DNA of 42,684 bases from Helochares maculicollis (Eukaryota > Arthropoda > Insecta > Coleoptera > Hydrophilidae). A model generated the notes under the pieces. The model was not told where the DNA came from. It saw only the letters and a program-made list of their open reading frames with translations, and searched no databases. The position numbers were made by a program, and so were the translations under genes. The stretch covers positions 1 through 42,684 of the forward strand of contig JAWQRO010000332.1 in NCBI GenBank assembly GCA_033557835.1, read 5' to 3'. Positions 12,420-25,136 of this stretch are shown here, piece after piece (the first letter of the stretch is position 1; each line of letters opens with the position of its first letter).

Positions 12420-13330
12420 GCGGAATTAATTCACGACGTACGCAGGCACCTCGCTTAATACTGCACATGATCTACGAAGTTTTTTCCTTCAGGGATTAAC
12501 TCTGCGAAACGAACCAGTCCCACTATTAATTAGAAGGTTTGATTTTACACGATCCTATACGTTTTTGCACGACATATCCATATCCGAAGGATTAAAAGCG
12601 TTGGCACCTTGTAAAACGAAAAATTGCACTTCGATAATTTCAAGTATTAAGGTCATGAGGCTTTCCAGTCCCTCACCTTTGTTTCTCCTCATTTCCTTCC
12701 TTGAACTCTTTTCATCATGGCCTCCTTTTTAGCCGACATTCGTTCGCCCATTAGTTTTACTTCCCTTATTTTCCAACTGTCCCCTCGTGACTCCACACTC
12801 TTTTCCTTCATCAATTTTTTTAATTACGGGAACAAAGTCTCTTCAAAACAATAGAAATGAAACCGTGAATTAATAATACTCCCTGAATGATTGAGAAGGA
12901 CGATCTTCTAACTTTTGAAAGCGTTCTCTCTCTAAATTTTCGCCCGAGTAGCTTTCATTGTTATTTTAAAGCTCCGTTATTGTGACCCGTACCAGTTTCA
13001 AACCCCCAAAACCACGGTCTCCTAAAAACTCTTTCCATAAGCCGACTTTCAGACAGCTCTGGCCGATGGTGCTTCGGAACTTTTTTTTTCACCTTTTCTA
13101 ATCATAGTGAAAAATGTAACGCTTTCCACTCAATAAATTATGTCCCCTCAGGCAGTTCCTTTCAGAAAACTTCCACAACAAAGCTCCGAATCGATTTCGA
13201 AGTTATGTGTTCAAGAGAAATAGAGGAAGTTATTCTGGGATATAATATTATTTAGACGCGTTTGACAGCCTCTGCTCCCTTCTCAAAAGTGGCACCGATG
13301 CGGCCGGACGCTAGTATCGAAATCGACGCA
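12420..13330. other. GC-richer island without open frames
   Basis: This block is visibly richer in C and G and in CpG-containing words (for example CGACGTACGC near 12434 and GATGCGGCCGGACGC near 13297) than the DNA on either side. It contains no open frame of note. Pyrimidine-rich tracts run at about 12655-12830. It has the look of conserved regulatory or untranslated sequence, but with one genome alone that is only a guess. Confidence 0.35.
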
Positions 13331-15499
13331 GAGCTACGAAAACGTTTGACAAACTTTTATTTTAGTTTTTTCTTTAAAAATGCGATCGGCAAATATCATC
13401 AGAGAAAGCCATCTCGGGTAATTTAATATTTAATGGTTTTTTATTGGAGTTTAACAGAACTTTGAGAGTTTTCTCATTCTTAATGGAGTTGGTGTCATAC
13501 TCAACTGATCGTCTAAACGTGCGCCTTATATCGACTAAAATATATCCAACAAAATCGTGTTATTAGTTTTAATTATAAAGCCTTTCACAGCTTCATCGTC
13601 AGATAGTTACGGCGCAGATAAAGGGGAATTCTTATTGCACAACTGGTAGAAAGTTCGCAAAAAAATGCAATAATATGGAAGAGGCCAAATTTTCCTGACT
13701 CAATTATATTTTTAATTAAGGGGCACACTGTTTGTACATCTTGTTTATTTAAATTAACTCTCCTGTTTAATTCCATCACGGGTGTTAACATCCCTCTAAA
13801 CGGTGCACATGGGGACTACGAGGATGAATTTTACATTTAATTGTTTCGTTTAGCCGTGAAAATTCCGCGATGCTAATTTTGTTTGCCGTCTCCTCAAAAA
13901 TTTACTTTTTTTGGCATTAATTGTGCCATAATACAAGAAAACGACGACCGCGAAGCAATGTTATAAATATTTTGTGAATAATTTGACCCCGCAAACGAAG
14001 TTACAAAGTTATATGTAAACTTGATGGTTTACTTGGTACACACACAGCAATCAGCTTTATCTGCTTGCTCCATATAAGTCGCACATTCAAATTGATTTTC
14101 CATTAACCAAATAATACATGTAAACGAAAGAGACTTTTTTAAACTTTCCAATAAATAGGCGTTAGTTATTTTGAGTTCGTATGTTATTCTATGTATGGAG
14201 GTAAGTACCCCAAAATTTTTATCATATTAGCAGAAACAATTGCATAACTATACATAATTCTAGCGGGGATAAAGTTGTAGTTAGGTGAGAAACTTTTTTT
14301 TTGATTAAGTCAAGGCCGAGAGCGCAATAAAATTTTATTAGCTGCTTATGATGTAGATTTAATAATAAAAGTAAATTCAATCAAGCCCGTCAGTGGGTCA
14401 CGTGATACCTCAATTTAGCGAGATTAATTGGAAGTTTGAGGGTCAGGATGAGAGAGGAATATGTTCGTGTCTTAGTACACAGACTAGAACGAATGAGTTG
14501 CCTTTCAAATAAAATATATGGGAGCTAAAGCCTTTGCGTTTATGGACCGTAAAGGACTCTTACGGTTTGTCACTTTTTAGAGGTCCTTGGAGGATGGATT
14601 TGTCTTTTTAAGGAATATGGATGACGCGTTTTAAAGGTTAAAGTGGATAAAAGGTTGTTTTATTCAGTTGCGTTTAAGAATAGTGCCTCAATCCCGTAGA
14701 TGCATGCTGCGAAGAGCAGGAATCCTTAGGGTTTTAAATAATATTGGCGGGATATGCGCACCAATTGTAGATTTTCTTGTAAATTCTTGAAGGTTTTATA
14801 TTTTAGCAGAGACAGACGGCATTAAGAATTTAACGAGTCTGTTGTTTGTCATTCATTATTCATTTGGAGTTGCGAAATTGATGTCATTCTGTCGGGACGC
14901 TTAGTGCACACATTATATTTTGCACGTATAAACTATCCCAATGGGAATTTGTGAATTAAGGGTAATAAACTTGACTATTACAGTGTTTTTCTGAATTTAT
15001 CTTACACTCAGTGTAAATAGATTTATGGCGAGTAAATGCAAAAACTTCGCGTAAACATATGCAAAGCTATTAATACTTTTGCGACTAGGTGTGGCTAAAG
15101 GCATTAAAGCTTTTACATGATAAATGTACATAAATTTACAGAACGATAAAACAGAAGTCTATGGAAAATCTCGAAAAGTCTATGCACATATAGGCAAGAA
15201 TAAACTAAGAATTATTTTAATTGATAAACTGAAGTAAGCATTTTAAGTTATACTCGTTTGAAACACATTGACAGGGGATCTGAGTGGTCAGCAATAGTGA
15301 AAATGTGTGGGAATTTTAGTGTTTATGCAATTTTGAAATAAAAAGATTGGAGTGTTTCGAAAATATGCAAACAAAGTGAATGAAATTATTCCTTAATTGT
15401 AATGTATTGTTCTTATCTCTTCTATTAGTACCCCCAAGGATATAAAACATTCCTCCTCATCAAACTATATTATTCCTCTTTCATACTTGGACGATAACA
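13331..15499. other. Non-coding stretch
   Basis: No gene is seen. A 68-codon minus-strand frame (13585-13791) has no recognisable content. Short GC-richer patches (13800-14000, 14380-14750) continue the texture of the preceding island. Confidence 0.5.
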
Positions 15500-15898
15500 A
15501 TTTAGATACTGTTTTCTATGCTTTCCATCCCATCCCTCCTTTGATTTTTCTTGGTTAATTTGTTCTGTGATTTTGTCCAGCTCATTTTTTAACTGTGCTG
15601 ATACATTTGGTATTACCTTGAATTGGTGATTAAAGATTGTGTTTTTACTTTTAATTTGCTATTTCTTATTAGAGATATGTAAAATGCTATTTTGAAAAGA
15701 ATTGAAGATTCTTCATTGCCCCAATTGCGTTAACCCTAAATCTCTTTCACTCTAGCTCCTTTTGTGTTAATAGGATTTTTTTGTATTTTAGCGTCCGTTT
15801 GCTTGCTATACTTTCCTATTACTAGTCAAGTCATGTGGCTGCTTGAAGTTGCAGAATTTATTTTCATTCCTTGCTGATGAGGAGCTGTTATAACTTTT

Positions 15899-16069
15899 TT
15901 ATATAAAGATTTGAGTCACTGCTGACCTATTCTTTCTTAATCCTGTTTTGCAATCTCCTAATGTTTTCCCTGTGACAATATTTAAACTTGCTATGTGATA
16001 CCTTGAATAATATTTAATATAATAATATTTAGCCTTGTGTTTACTTACATTATCATTGCCATAAATATC
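15899..16069 (-). pseudogene. LINE reverse transcriptase fragment
   Basis: This is about 56 sense codons on the minus strand, the best-preserved part of the LINE remnant. It begins after a stop upstream of KDIYGNDN and ends QIFI-stop. In intact elements this part of ORF2 copies the element's RNA at the nicked genomic target. The conserved LGDYQ tyrosine and the GFR phenylalanine are replaced (GDCKTGLR), consistent with decay without selection. Confidence 0.7.
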
Positions 16070-16143
16070 TTTCTAAAAGATTATTTCTTTGTCCAGTTGT
16101 CAAAAATCAATTTTTGTGGATTTCATTCTTTATCATTATTATT
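15991..16143. repeat. 150-bp direct repeat, copy A
   Basis: This matches 17195-17342 over its whole length with scattered substitutions, a 12-nt insertion near 16006-16017 in this copy and a 7-nt insertion in the other. Both copies contain the minus-strand LINE segment around DN(W)TK and GNDNVSK, so the repeat is best read as two fragments of the same retroelement family in the same orientation. Confidence 0.9.
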
Positions 16144-16613
16144 AAAACATCCCTTATATGTATAGTAGAGCGATGAGTATATCTATTATGTACAGCATTC
16201 TATTTTTTGTATATTTACTTTCCACATTTTTAATATTTTTTCATTCCATATCTGTTTTATTATCTCTGCTACTAGCAAATTATTTTTTTTGTATTTGTCA
16301 TTTGAAGATACTATGTGCCTTTTCACTTTTCTGTTTATGTACGATCTTCTCAAATTATTCTTTTTAGCTTATTTTCTAAAAGTCGGTTTGGGCGATTTTC
16401 GTTTTTATAGTTTTTTTATAATTTTGTAGAGTCCGGTAGCTTTATTTTTTGTGTCTATTGGCTTTTGTTCGTTTTTATAAGTATCTTTGCAGCTTATTAA
16501 TTTTAAGAACGCCATTGACATATAGTCGACGCTTTTAAATCTTCTGATATAAGTTATGTAATTATTCTAGGGTGTTTTCCAAGTACATATTTTTTAATGT
16601 TTCTCTTTACGTC

Positions 16614-16960
16614 TGTTGCATCCTATTGGGTCGCTGAAGGGTGAGGGTGGCGTCCCCACCACTTTCTCATAGGTTAGGTATAGGGATAAGTTTAGTTTGA
16701 GGATTAGTGTTAAGTATGCAACTGTAACGAATAGTTATAAGTAATTTGTAAGCCCTTGTACATACCATTGGGGAGTGATTAAATGCAATAATATACAGTC
16801 CACATAGTGTTATTGGCTTGATCGTATTAACGCGCATGAGGTGCGTAATTTCGGTCCTTGCTACATTTTGATCTTTTAGTTGGATGACACATTTCCGGTC
16901 TTTGAACCGGATAATACAACGTCAAAGTATTTGCTTTCATCATTCGATACTTTGTTGCGA
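16614..16960 (+). mobile_element. LTR-like segment plus leader (possible BEL/Pao fragment)
   Basis: The segment has LTR-like boundaries, TGTTGC at 16614 and GCTACA ending at 16865 (about 252 bp), and an AATAAA-like patch (ATTAAATGCAATAA, about 16779-16792). It is followed by a leader-like segment with the hairpin CCGGTCTTTGAACCGG (16894-16909). That last motif resembles the GGTCCTTCGAACCGG-type leader I associate with insect BEL/Pao retrotransposons. No second LTR, gag or pol is found, and no target-site duplication is evident, so this would be a truncated 5' end dropped into the LINE remnant. The family assignment is tentative. Confidence 0.4.
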
Positions 16961-17490
16961 AGTCTATTTTTTGTATTTTCTTTCCTTGCTGTAATCTTCT
17001 ATATGTCTTTTCTTTTGATTTTGAGGTAACTAGTACTATTCATAGATTTTATTTCTAAGAACAGGGAAAAAGTAATGAATGTAAATCAAACGAAAAAAGG
17101 CTTATCTTATATTTAATATAAAATAGCAATACAGAATCCTTGCTCAATCAATTTGTTCCGCAAGAACAATGGTGTATTGTATTGGTGTAGCAGCCTATGT
17201 GATATCTTGTATAATAATATTTAGCCTTGTGTATACTGTTTACTTACATTATCATTACCATGAATATCTTTCTAAAAGATTAATTCTTTGTTCAGTTGTC
17301 AAAAATCAATTTTTGTCGATTTCTTTCTTTATCATTATTATTATATTGTGCCGCAATTGCAGGGTATATCATAATTTTTTTCTTTTCATTGAATGCTGTG
17401 TTGTATTGACGGTTTCTCCTAGGCCTTGCCACTTCCAGAAGGGACTAATTTGTATTTGCCACGTGTCCAGCCCATTGCCATTTTAGAGAT
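16961..17490 (-). mobile_element. Non-LTR retrotransposon remnant, second fragment
   Basis: The DNA is T-rich again on the plus strand. Minus-strand reading gives WQWAGHVAN at 17454-17480 and ARPRRNRQYN at about 17395-17427. These resemble the WAGHIAR...W.PR..RRRGRP block near the C-terminus of many LINE ORF2 proteins. Next, at 17195-17342, comes the segment shared with 15991-16143. A C-terminal motif upstream of a reverse transcriptase segment is the wrong order for one intact element, so this is either two truncated copies head to tail or a rearranged one. The 105-codon plus-strand frame at 17169-17486 is the antisense shadow of this remnant. Confidence 0.55.
17195..17342. repeat. 150-bp direct repeat, copy B
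   Basis: This is the partner of 15991-16143, about 1.2 kb away in the same orientation, with the LTR-like segment between them. Confidence 0.9.
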
Positions 17491-20400
17491 TTTATTCTGT
17501 TAAAAATATGTCACTTGAGTTCATTCTATTGTCTATACTTTTAGGATGAAATGAAAATATAGTTCATGTAGATAATGGGACAGTATTAGAATAAAGTTTG
17601 CGAGCCATTTCCTCACACTTGAGTATGCTAGTTGTACCAAATACTTGAATAATCCAAGAAAATTCCTTCAAATTCAATATGTCATACACAGACATTGATT
17701 TGTACTACTATGGGTGGGTTGTGACACATGAAAGACATAGCTCCTAAAACTTGATTGTAAGAGTATTAAAGTATTAAATTCTTTATTGCCTGTTGAAAAC
17801 TGCAATTTCGAATAAAATATTTCTGTGAATGTTGATGATGAATTTCGACTTTAAATAAAAAACATTACACGCATTCCATTTATTTAACTCCACAATCATG
17901 ATTATATTTCCCTCTAATGACGCAACTTGTAGCTCAAAACCAGAACGACAAATTATGTAATTATAATAAACAGCTATTCTCATTTCAAAATAACTTCAAA
18001 CGAGCGCACGAAATAAAATTTCAGCGTAACAGGTGTACTTCATTTTCAAATAAAACAAATAAATGATTATTTACAAAATAATTACCCGGTCAATCAGGGC
18101 GATAATTAATTTGTTACGCAACCCAATGAAATTTATGGAAAAGTTAGCGATCAATGTTTCGTTAGCTTGTTTATCAAACTGGTGCAGTACAGCACGATTA
18201 ACCGGAAACGTATTTAATGTAATCTGAGATTTAGCGAAGATTGAAACTCCATTCCACGGATTACTGAAGCCAGTTTTAATCCTCTCATTGTTAGCGACAG
18301 GAATTTACAATGTTGGAGAAGGCAACATCTGTGAGTGCTTTACGGTTTTTACGTTTTTTCGGCTATTCCCCAAGAACACATAACCACAACGATGCAATTC
18401 CTAAATTTGTTAGGACAACTTCTGAAGCCCCAGAGTCTTATATTTCTTTGTGGAAAGCTGCTAAATTTTCCGGCTCCTACATGCTTGAGTTTTTCTCTCG
18501 ACTCGAAGTGAATTACCTGAAGACTGCTGAAGGAGGCCCGGGAAATTCAACACTACTAGAGGTTAAAATCAGCGGTTTTGTCTCAAAAGAACTTCTTACT
18601 AGACATATGCATTAGACAAATTGAGATAAATCTGAGTCGATCCGTCTCGATGCGGCTCTGAGCTGTGAAAGGGAGTCTTTCTATGGTTCGTCTGCGAGCA
18701 ATACACTTTTTATGGAAGATGGCTTCGAGCCGAAGTGTTGTTATGAAATTCTCAAAAAGAAAATTTCTATAAGAGAAGTGTCGTAACTGCCTCTCATGAT
18801 CATAATGCTACATACTCGACGTTCGCTCTTGTTGCCTTTGCATTTTTAATGCTTACAAAGAGAAAATGTCATTCACCTTTCACGAGGCAAATATTTTCCA
18901 TCTTTTTTTATCTCGAATGATTTTTTTGCGACTCTTTTCAGTTTGCGACATTTCAATATGTAGTCATATAGCATTTTCTTCTTAATTTTTGTATTCTGCT
19001 ACATTTATGTGCTACAAATAAAGTCGCTCTTTTCAAAGTTCAAAATTAATTTATTTGAAATTTGATATAATCCTTACTAGGAGGAGCAGAGAAAAACAGC
19101 AATTTAGAATATAGAAATGAGAGACTGGGACTGAAGTCGAAAATAATTCATCAATTAAGAAATGTAAATTTAGACGACTTAATTAAAAAATGTCCAGCAA
19201 CGAAAATTAAATATTACGCGGTGATTTAAAAGACAAAAACCGATTATTCATCCTTCCTAAGTAAATCTATGTTATCGCTAATTAGTTTTGGACGAATGAT
19301 GAACAAGGGGATATCTAGAAAATTAGACTTGTGAAAACGTTCAATTTTGATAATTATCCCACGAGCTGTTTGCTGCTCTAATTATCAAAGTTTTTAGAGA
19401 TACATTTACGGTCTCGAATGGGTCAGAGGATTCCCAGTTTTCATTAACGGTCAAATAGAGGACGTCCGAATGAGGTAAACCAGTAATAAAGCTTAAAGAA
19501 GAGGTCATAACCGAAAGATCCTATCAACATAAATTTTTGTTCTTTAACACCTTTAGGAAATTTATGCCCTGCTCCAGCTAATTCCCATAGTCGTAGCAGG
19601 AGATGGTGACGTAGGATCTTCCATCTTTATTTGTTGCGTTCTTCCCTTTTTTCTCCAATCCTCGAACCTCTTGAGACACCTCTGATAATTAATTGAATCA
19701 ATTAAGGGGTGTTATATTGGTTTTGCGTTGAGTGCTTGGACTATGTGGATGAGCGAGGAGGGGGTGAACAAACTAAAATTCATTATATTCCACTTAAAGG
19801 ATAATCATGGCGCTCTTAAGAAATTTCACGAAGTCGAATAAAACGGAAATATCTTCGCATAATTGGATATTTCGTTGCGAGTTGAGAAGTTCTAAGTGCC
19901 AATTTGTTTGGACTGTTGTTGTGATCCTAAGGCTTAACGCCATTCATCGCAAAATACAGGACACTCACGAATACGCTCGGATATTTGATTGGCGCTTAAC
20001 AACTACAAAAATAAAAGTTAAAATATTTTTATAATGCGTTCTTTACAGCTCACGATTTATTTAGTAAAGAAGATTTCTTTTAGTTTGCCTAAGCTTTGTT
20101 TTTGTCAATTCTTTCATTGTCACATAAAATATTTTAAATCTATTTTGTAAGGTGTGTTGAAGTCTTTGGAGCAAAAGCATTGATCAAATTGGTCTAGTTA
20201 AGAATAAAACCAGAGTAATCTAATTAGACGAGACTTTTTTTATACTAAATTTAGTAAATCACAGTTTATATAAAGTTCATCTAGCAGCTCGAATTTTATT
20301 GTTAGTTTGTACCAATACACCAGACGTTTATATAAAAACACAAGTTTATTAAGTCATTAAAACCTAGCCTCTCCTTAACATACGGTCCATTTATAATGTA

Positions 20401-22374
20401 TACAAATAAAGTCAGTATTATGCATGATGTAAATATTTATATACAGTTTTAATGCAGTATTATGCATAAATTAGCTTATGGAAAACAATTATTGGTCCGG
20501 AATTTCCAATGAGAGCAGCTTTTGAATTCCAAATTCAGCCAATAAAACTCATTAAAAACAAATTAATATGGTTGGAAAAGTGGATATTTGATAACTGTAA
20601 CGGTTTCTACACATATTTTTGTAATTTTCCGTTTTTAAAGAAAATTTAAGTAGCTCGTTACGTTCCTTTCATGCAAACAGAATATAAAAGAGCTTTGGTA
20701 GCTACATGGTGAATTAAAACTTTTATATTTCTCCCAATGAAAGTTAAAGGGAAGAAAGCACTAAAGTCAACACCAAAATATATCTAACAATGAAACTACT
20801 TTAACTTCGTCAAATATAATTAAATACAAAATAACAAATAAATGGACGAAAAATGTAAATATCTGAGACGACTATTTTTACGAGCATTAAGTAAATAATT
20901 CAGTTGAAAAACAGACTGCTGCTAGAACGTCGAAAGCTCGACCATAAATATTTTGTCTGATTTATTTCAGGTAAATAAATATCTTTGTTGCCATTCGAAA
21001 CTCAACAAGTAAAAAGCCTCGTTTATAAATACATCAGGCCTTGGCCCAAGCAGACAATCGATGATAGTATCCATTAATAACATGTAATTTGTGACACAAT
21101 TGAACCAATTTTTTTATTATTATTATAGGTATGTTGCCTTCTCGGTATTGATTTTTCGTAGTGTTTGTAGAAGCCGCGGTCGAGGTCGCTTTGAGACTAT
21201 GCATTTCCTAAATGTGTGGATTAGATGTGATATAATGCATGTATGAGGGGAGCCTAATAAACTCTGTACTTTTGTATAATGCTGGGACTGCCAGTTGATC
21301 CAAATTTTAATCGTAGATAATTCAGAAAAATTTGTAGAATTTTATATGCTCTCTCCTAGTTTACCTATTCTGTATCAGTGATAGCTATAGAAAAATAGAT
21401 CTACCATAGTCTAAAAACTACCCATGCAAAATGTTTCGTATTTCATTTAATGTTTTAAATTGTATGATTCATTATCGGTAGTATAAGTGAATACTAAAAT
21501 ATAAGAAACATGTAAAATCTCGGGGGTAAATATACTAAATTCAGGCAAACGAGTTACATGCTATGAGAAGAAACATAAAATGTGGGAAAAGAGGAAAGTA
21601 GGTGTGTTTTCATTCAGGAAGTATAAAAAGTTTTCGACTTCTGTTTCCTTACGCTTTACGTACCAAGACATAAAAACAAACTGCTTCCGAAAGATATCAG
21701 CCAGTAAAACCCGCACGCTTTCGCCCATTCAGTATTTCGTTGAATAATTTCAACCTGTTGAAGTATTCTCATCGATCCCCTGTAATGCTTTATTACTGCT
21801 TTAATTTTGCATCGCGGTGATCGATAGTCGTTTTTGGGAACATCAACATAAATATTGGATTGTAGACTTCGTCCGCCCACTGCGCTATCCTGTTATCACA
21901 TTATTGCAGCCTCGATAGTTTTTTCTTATGCTCAGGACGCTACAGTTTGGGCTTCTTTTATGCAAATTTAATGAAGTTTACTTTCTGAGTTTCTGACTGA
22001 TTGAAGCTGCTACTCGTAGAAAATAAAAGTAATTTATCATTTTAAATTTTCTTATTATTTCTTGGTAAATTGAAAGAGCGAGTCGTGAAGTAAATGGAAA
22101 TTTTAATATAGCAAATAAAAATTCTTGTGCAAAAATCTGAAATTATTTTATCAACAAAAAGTTTCTTGTTCGTGCCGTTACTGTGAACAACTTAAAGTTG
22201 AAGCTAAGGTTTTATACGGAGTATGAGAATATATTTTATTCTGAGTAAAGTCTCCCGTCTAAATTCTTGGACTCATATTGAGCAAGTATACAAGGAGATT
22301 ACAAACATTTTACAATACAGAAAATTCGATATATTCATTATGTAAACATAGTTTTGTGGCTTATCTAAATCTAT
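17491..22374. other. Non-coding stretch
   Basis: No convincing gene is present. The 101-codon plus-strand frame at 18310-18615 lies in a slightly GC-richer patch (18300-18860), begins with a plausible ATG and ends cleanly, but its translation matches no family I know and has no signal peptide or membrane segment. Other frames are shorter. Patches at 18060-18300 and 19280-19760 have the balanced composition of possible conserved non-coding sequence. Confidence 0.5.
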
Positions 22375-23145
22375 GTGTTTTATATAATTTTTAAAATGCA
22401 TTTCGGAATTAAATACGCGGATATGCATTTGACAAACATAAATATAAAGTCTGATTTGACTCTTGTCATCCCAATTGCATTTCAAAAGGTGTATATGAAA
22501 AGTGCAATGGCAAGTTGTTACTTATTTTTCACATGTCTTGTAAATGACAAAACTTCCATATTTTTGCACGACATAAAAAATGTTTTTATAGAATGGGCAT
22601 CGGCCATAAAATCAATTGCGTCTCTAGGAATGATGTGACATTTTCATCAATTCCTTTGCAGAAATAGAAACTGAAACTGAATGTTTTGAACAAATTGACC
22701 CTTGACATTGTAACGCATTGAGAGCTGAAATAACAGAAGCTAAAGGAAGATTGTTGATGCAAATATATTGGATTGTAGGTCAGAGTCTAACTTTCTTAAA
22801 GACCAAGTAGTGAGGGCTATTGGGCTTGGAGTATATTTTTTAATTTACAAACTTTTTGGTAATAGCATTGCCGACTAAATCATAATCTTATTCAACTTTT
22901 TTTATGTTATTGAAAAAATTTCCAAGTAGTGGCTAATGGGACAAAGTCAGTCATAGCTAAAATTAACTCAATTCTTAAAAACCACCACATAACTGTTTTG
23001 CTGTATACTTTACAATCAGCTAACAGGGACGAAAAGAAATTAGAAAGTCTTATCTTTCAAATTTGGAGACGTTTGGAGAAGCTCTCATGTGACTATTATC
23101 AAACTGACGAAACAAAAAAAGAAGATGCTTGAAACAATTAGAAGG
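22375..23145 (+). pseudogene. Weak, broken coding-like trace of unknown identity
   Basis: Several plus-strand open pieces follow one another: 22375-22638 (87 codons); an acceptor-like tract ending TTTGCAG at about 22661; a short open piece with IVDANILDCRSESNFLKDQ at about 22749-22808 that runs on through VVRAIGLG; and 22929-23132 (rich in K, L, I and E). Shortening or lengthening the A7 run near 23110 by one base would extend the last piece to an AG-GTAAAA donor-like site at about 23143. I do not recognise the protein. It may be a decayed gene, a transposon, or chance in AT-rich DNA. Confidence 0.22.
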
Positions 23146-25136
23146 TAAAATACATGCTGCACACAAGTAAAAAGTTAGAGATGAAGCAAAATGTTATTTG
23201 CAAAGGCACATGAGGCATTGGCATTTCTGTCTAATACTTCCTGCAAGCCAGGTTTCATTTCCTTGCGACGTTTAATCCAAGCTCAGAAATTAGTGCATCC
23301 TTAACCATTTCATATCCGATTAAAAGTATGTGAATGTTGCACTGCAATGGCATCATTAAATTTTCATGCCAACTAGCTACGGTCTTCTTTGCAATATCTT
23401 GTTAGAGAGAATGTTAACGAACAACAATGTATCTTTTTATGTCAATGAGATATTTTACTTAGATGAGCAAAAATGATGTTTACCTCTTTTTATCTTCATA
23501 TGAAAACTAATTTAAAAATCGTCTTCATAAGTTATAATTTGGTTTTCATGCTGAGAATATAAAATATTAAAAAGTACATTGATACAGTTTTCTTAGAACG
23601 TAAACAATCGAATTATTTTTAGTAGTTTTGAAATGTCCTTTAGGGATTCATGACAAGGCTTCAAATTTAAATGCGAAGCGGATATTGTAAAATCAGGACT
23701 CGGGCGTTTGGAGATATTACTAGAAATTGGTGCTTGTTTAATTATGAAAACTGCTAATTTGAAACAAAATAATCCACGATAAAGTGCCTCTACATGGAAA
23801 ATGGGAACGAAGAGCGACGTTTTACTATTTTAAATGATACTTCAAAGAGATGTTTAATTTTTTAGCTTCAATTATAATAAACATCCATTCATGGATTTTA
23901 TTGACAGTTTACTCTTAATTTGACTTTACCAAACTATCAGAAATTTCTTGAGAAATTTATACATATTTCGACATGTCGATTTTTTTGTTATGTTGGCAGT
24001 TTAAGGTACATTTCGCTCTTAGGAAAATTTTGTGTAATTACCAAGTTTATTATCAAATTTCAAGCTTACACTGGATGGCACTTTAATTGTAATTTCCAAA
24101 CTACATCACGAAATTCCTAATAAAACGTTTTATATGCCAGATCGGCGTTGGTGCGAGAGAGGGTAACGTAATATTGTTTAATAGTCGAGACGACTTAATT
24201 ATAGTTTCGTGTATGTACAAAATTCAGGTATGTGTAAGTAAGGGCGGGCATATATCTATGTACGAATGTACGGATGTAGTAAACTCCAGAAAGCTCATTC
24301 CTGAAAATGTATTTCAATGTGCCTGTGTAGTTCTATATTTAGGTAATTTTTGGCGCATAACTTTTCTTTGCTTTAATTATACGACTAAGGTATTAAGTTT
24401 CCCGTTGCCGTTAATATTATACATACATTTGACGAAAAGTTTAAAAGAAAAGAAAAACGATCGATGTCTGTAATTAAATTCAGTTTTTTATTAAGTACTG
24501 CAGCATAGGTAACATGAGAGTTTACTGAACCAATTTATTTTCTAAATTGAGCATTCGCCATTTTTTGTGAGTATGCAATTTAAGTCAAAACGTAATTAGT
24601 TGTTATTATTAACATAAAAACAATATACCTACATCAGTTAATATAGTACTCATAGAATAATCAGTATACTTACAATTATAATTATTGCAGTGATAAGTAC
24701 CCAGACTTCTATTTATATTTAATGCTATTACGGTATAGTTTATAGATAAGGTATTTCTTCAAAGAGACCTCTTTTGCAACTAAATGTTTTACCTATAATT
24801 TTTCGATATTTTCAACAGAGCCTATACAGAAAAGACAGCTGACTAACAATAATTAATATAATATCATTTAAGCCTTGGTATTATGAGCTAATGACTCTAG
24901 TGTTATATATTTTGTGTAGATAAGTAGTGCAAGAGTATTAAATTTCAACAATATACAAGGAGTTAAGAACTACAATAGTTTGATATTTGGAGAATTTAGA
25001 AGATAGATATTAGTTGTTGAGCTCACTATTACATTTACAAATTTGTTGTTAAGCTAAAGGTTGGCATTACAATGAATTCACTTAGATTCTTCATGTGAAC
25101 GTATGATCCTAGATTGATAAAATGGGTTGGTATATG
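23146..25136. other. AT-rich non-coding stretch
   Basis: No gene is recognised. Open frames at 23920-24120 and 24174-24473 (99 codons) have no recognisable motif. Confidence 0.5.

Larger units (their letters stand above)
15500..16560 (-). mobile_element. Non-LTR retrotransposon remnant (reverse transcriptase)
   Basis: The plus strand is T-rich and the minus strand reads as a decayed LINE-type ORF2. Going down the minus strand: LLVAEIIKQIWNEKILKMW at about 16217-16280, similar to the stretch before the reverse transcriptase fingers; DNWTK and then KEIIF in a shifted frame at about 16075-16103; and an open segment 15899-16069 containing GNDNVSKHKA and GDCKTGLRKNRSAVTQIF. The last closely fits the LINE motif GxYQxGFRxxRSxxDQIF, which lies upstream of the catalytic YADD palm. 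A stop follows at 15899-15901, and I do not find the YADD box. Below that, 15550-15720 has a further open minus-strand stretch (around NELDKITEQINQ) that may belong to the same element. The clade is undetermined. The call rests on motif recall. Confidence 0.72.

Noticed and set aside
16158..16367. 69-codon hydrophobic plus-strand frame
   Set aside because: This is also the antisense shadow of the LINE remnant, where the minus strand reads IWNEKILKMW.
17169..17486. 105-codon plus-strand frame as a membrane protein
   Set aside because: It is antisense to a LINE remnant. Its hydrophobic translation follows from T-rich sequence.
20412..20470. CAGTATTATGCAT occurring twice as a possible regulatory repeat
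   Set aside because: Two short AT-rich copies 42 bp apart are expected by chance slippage; no further copies or context.
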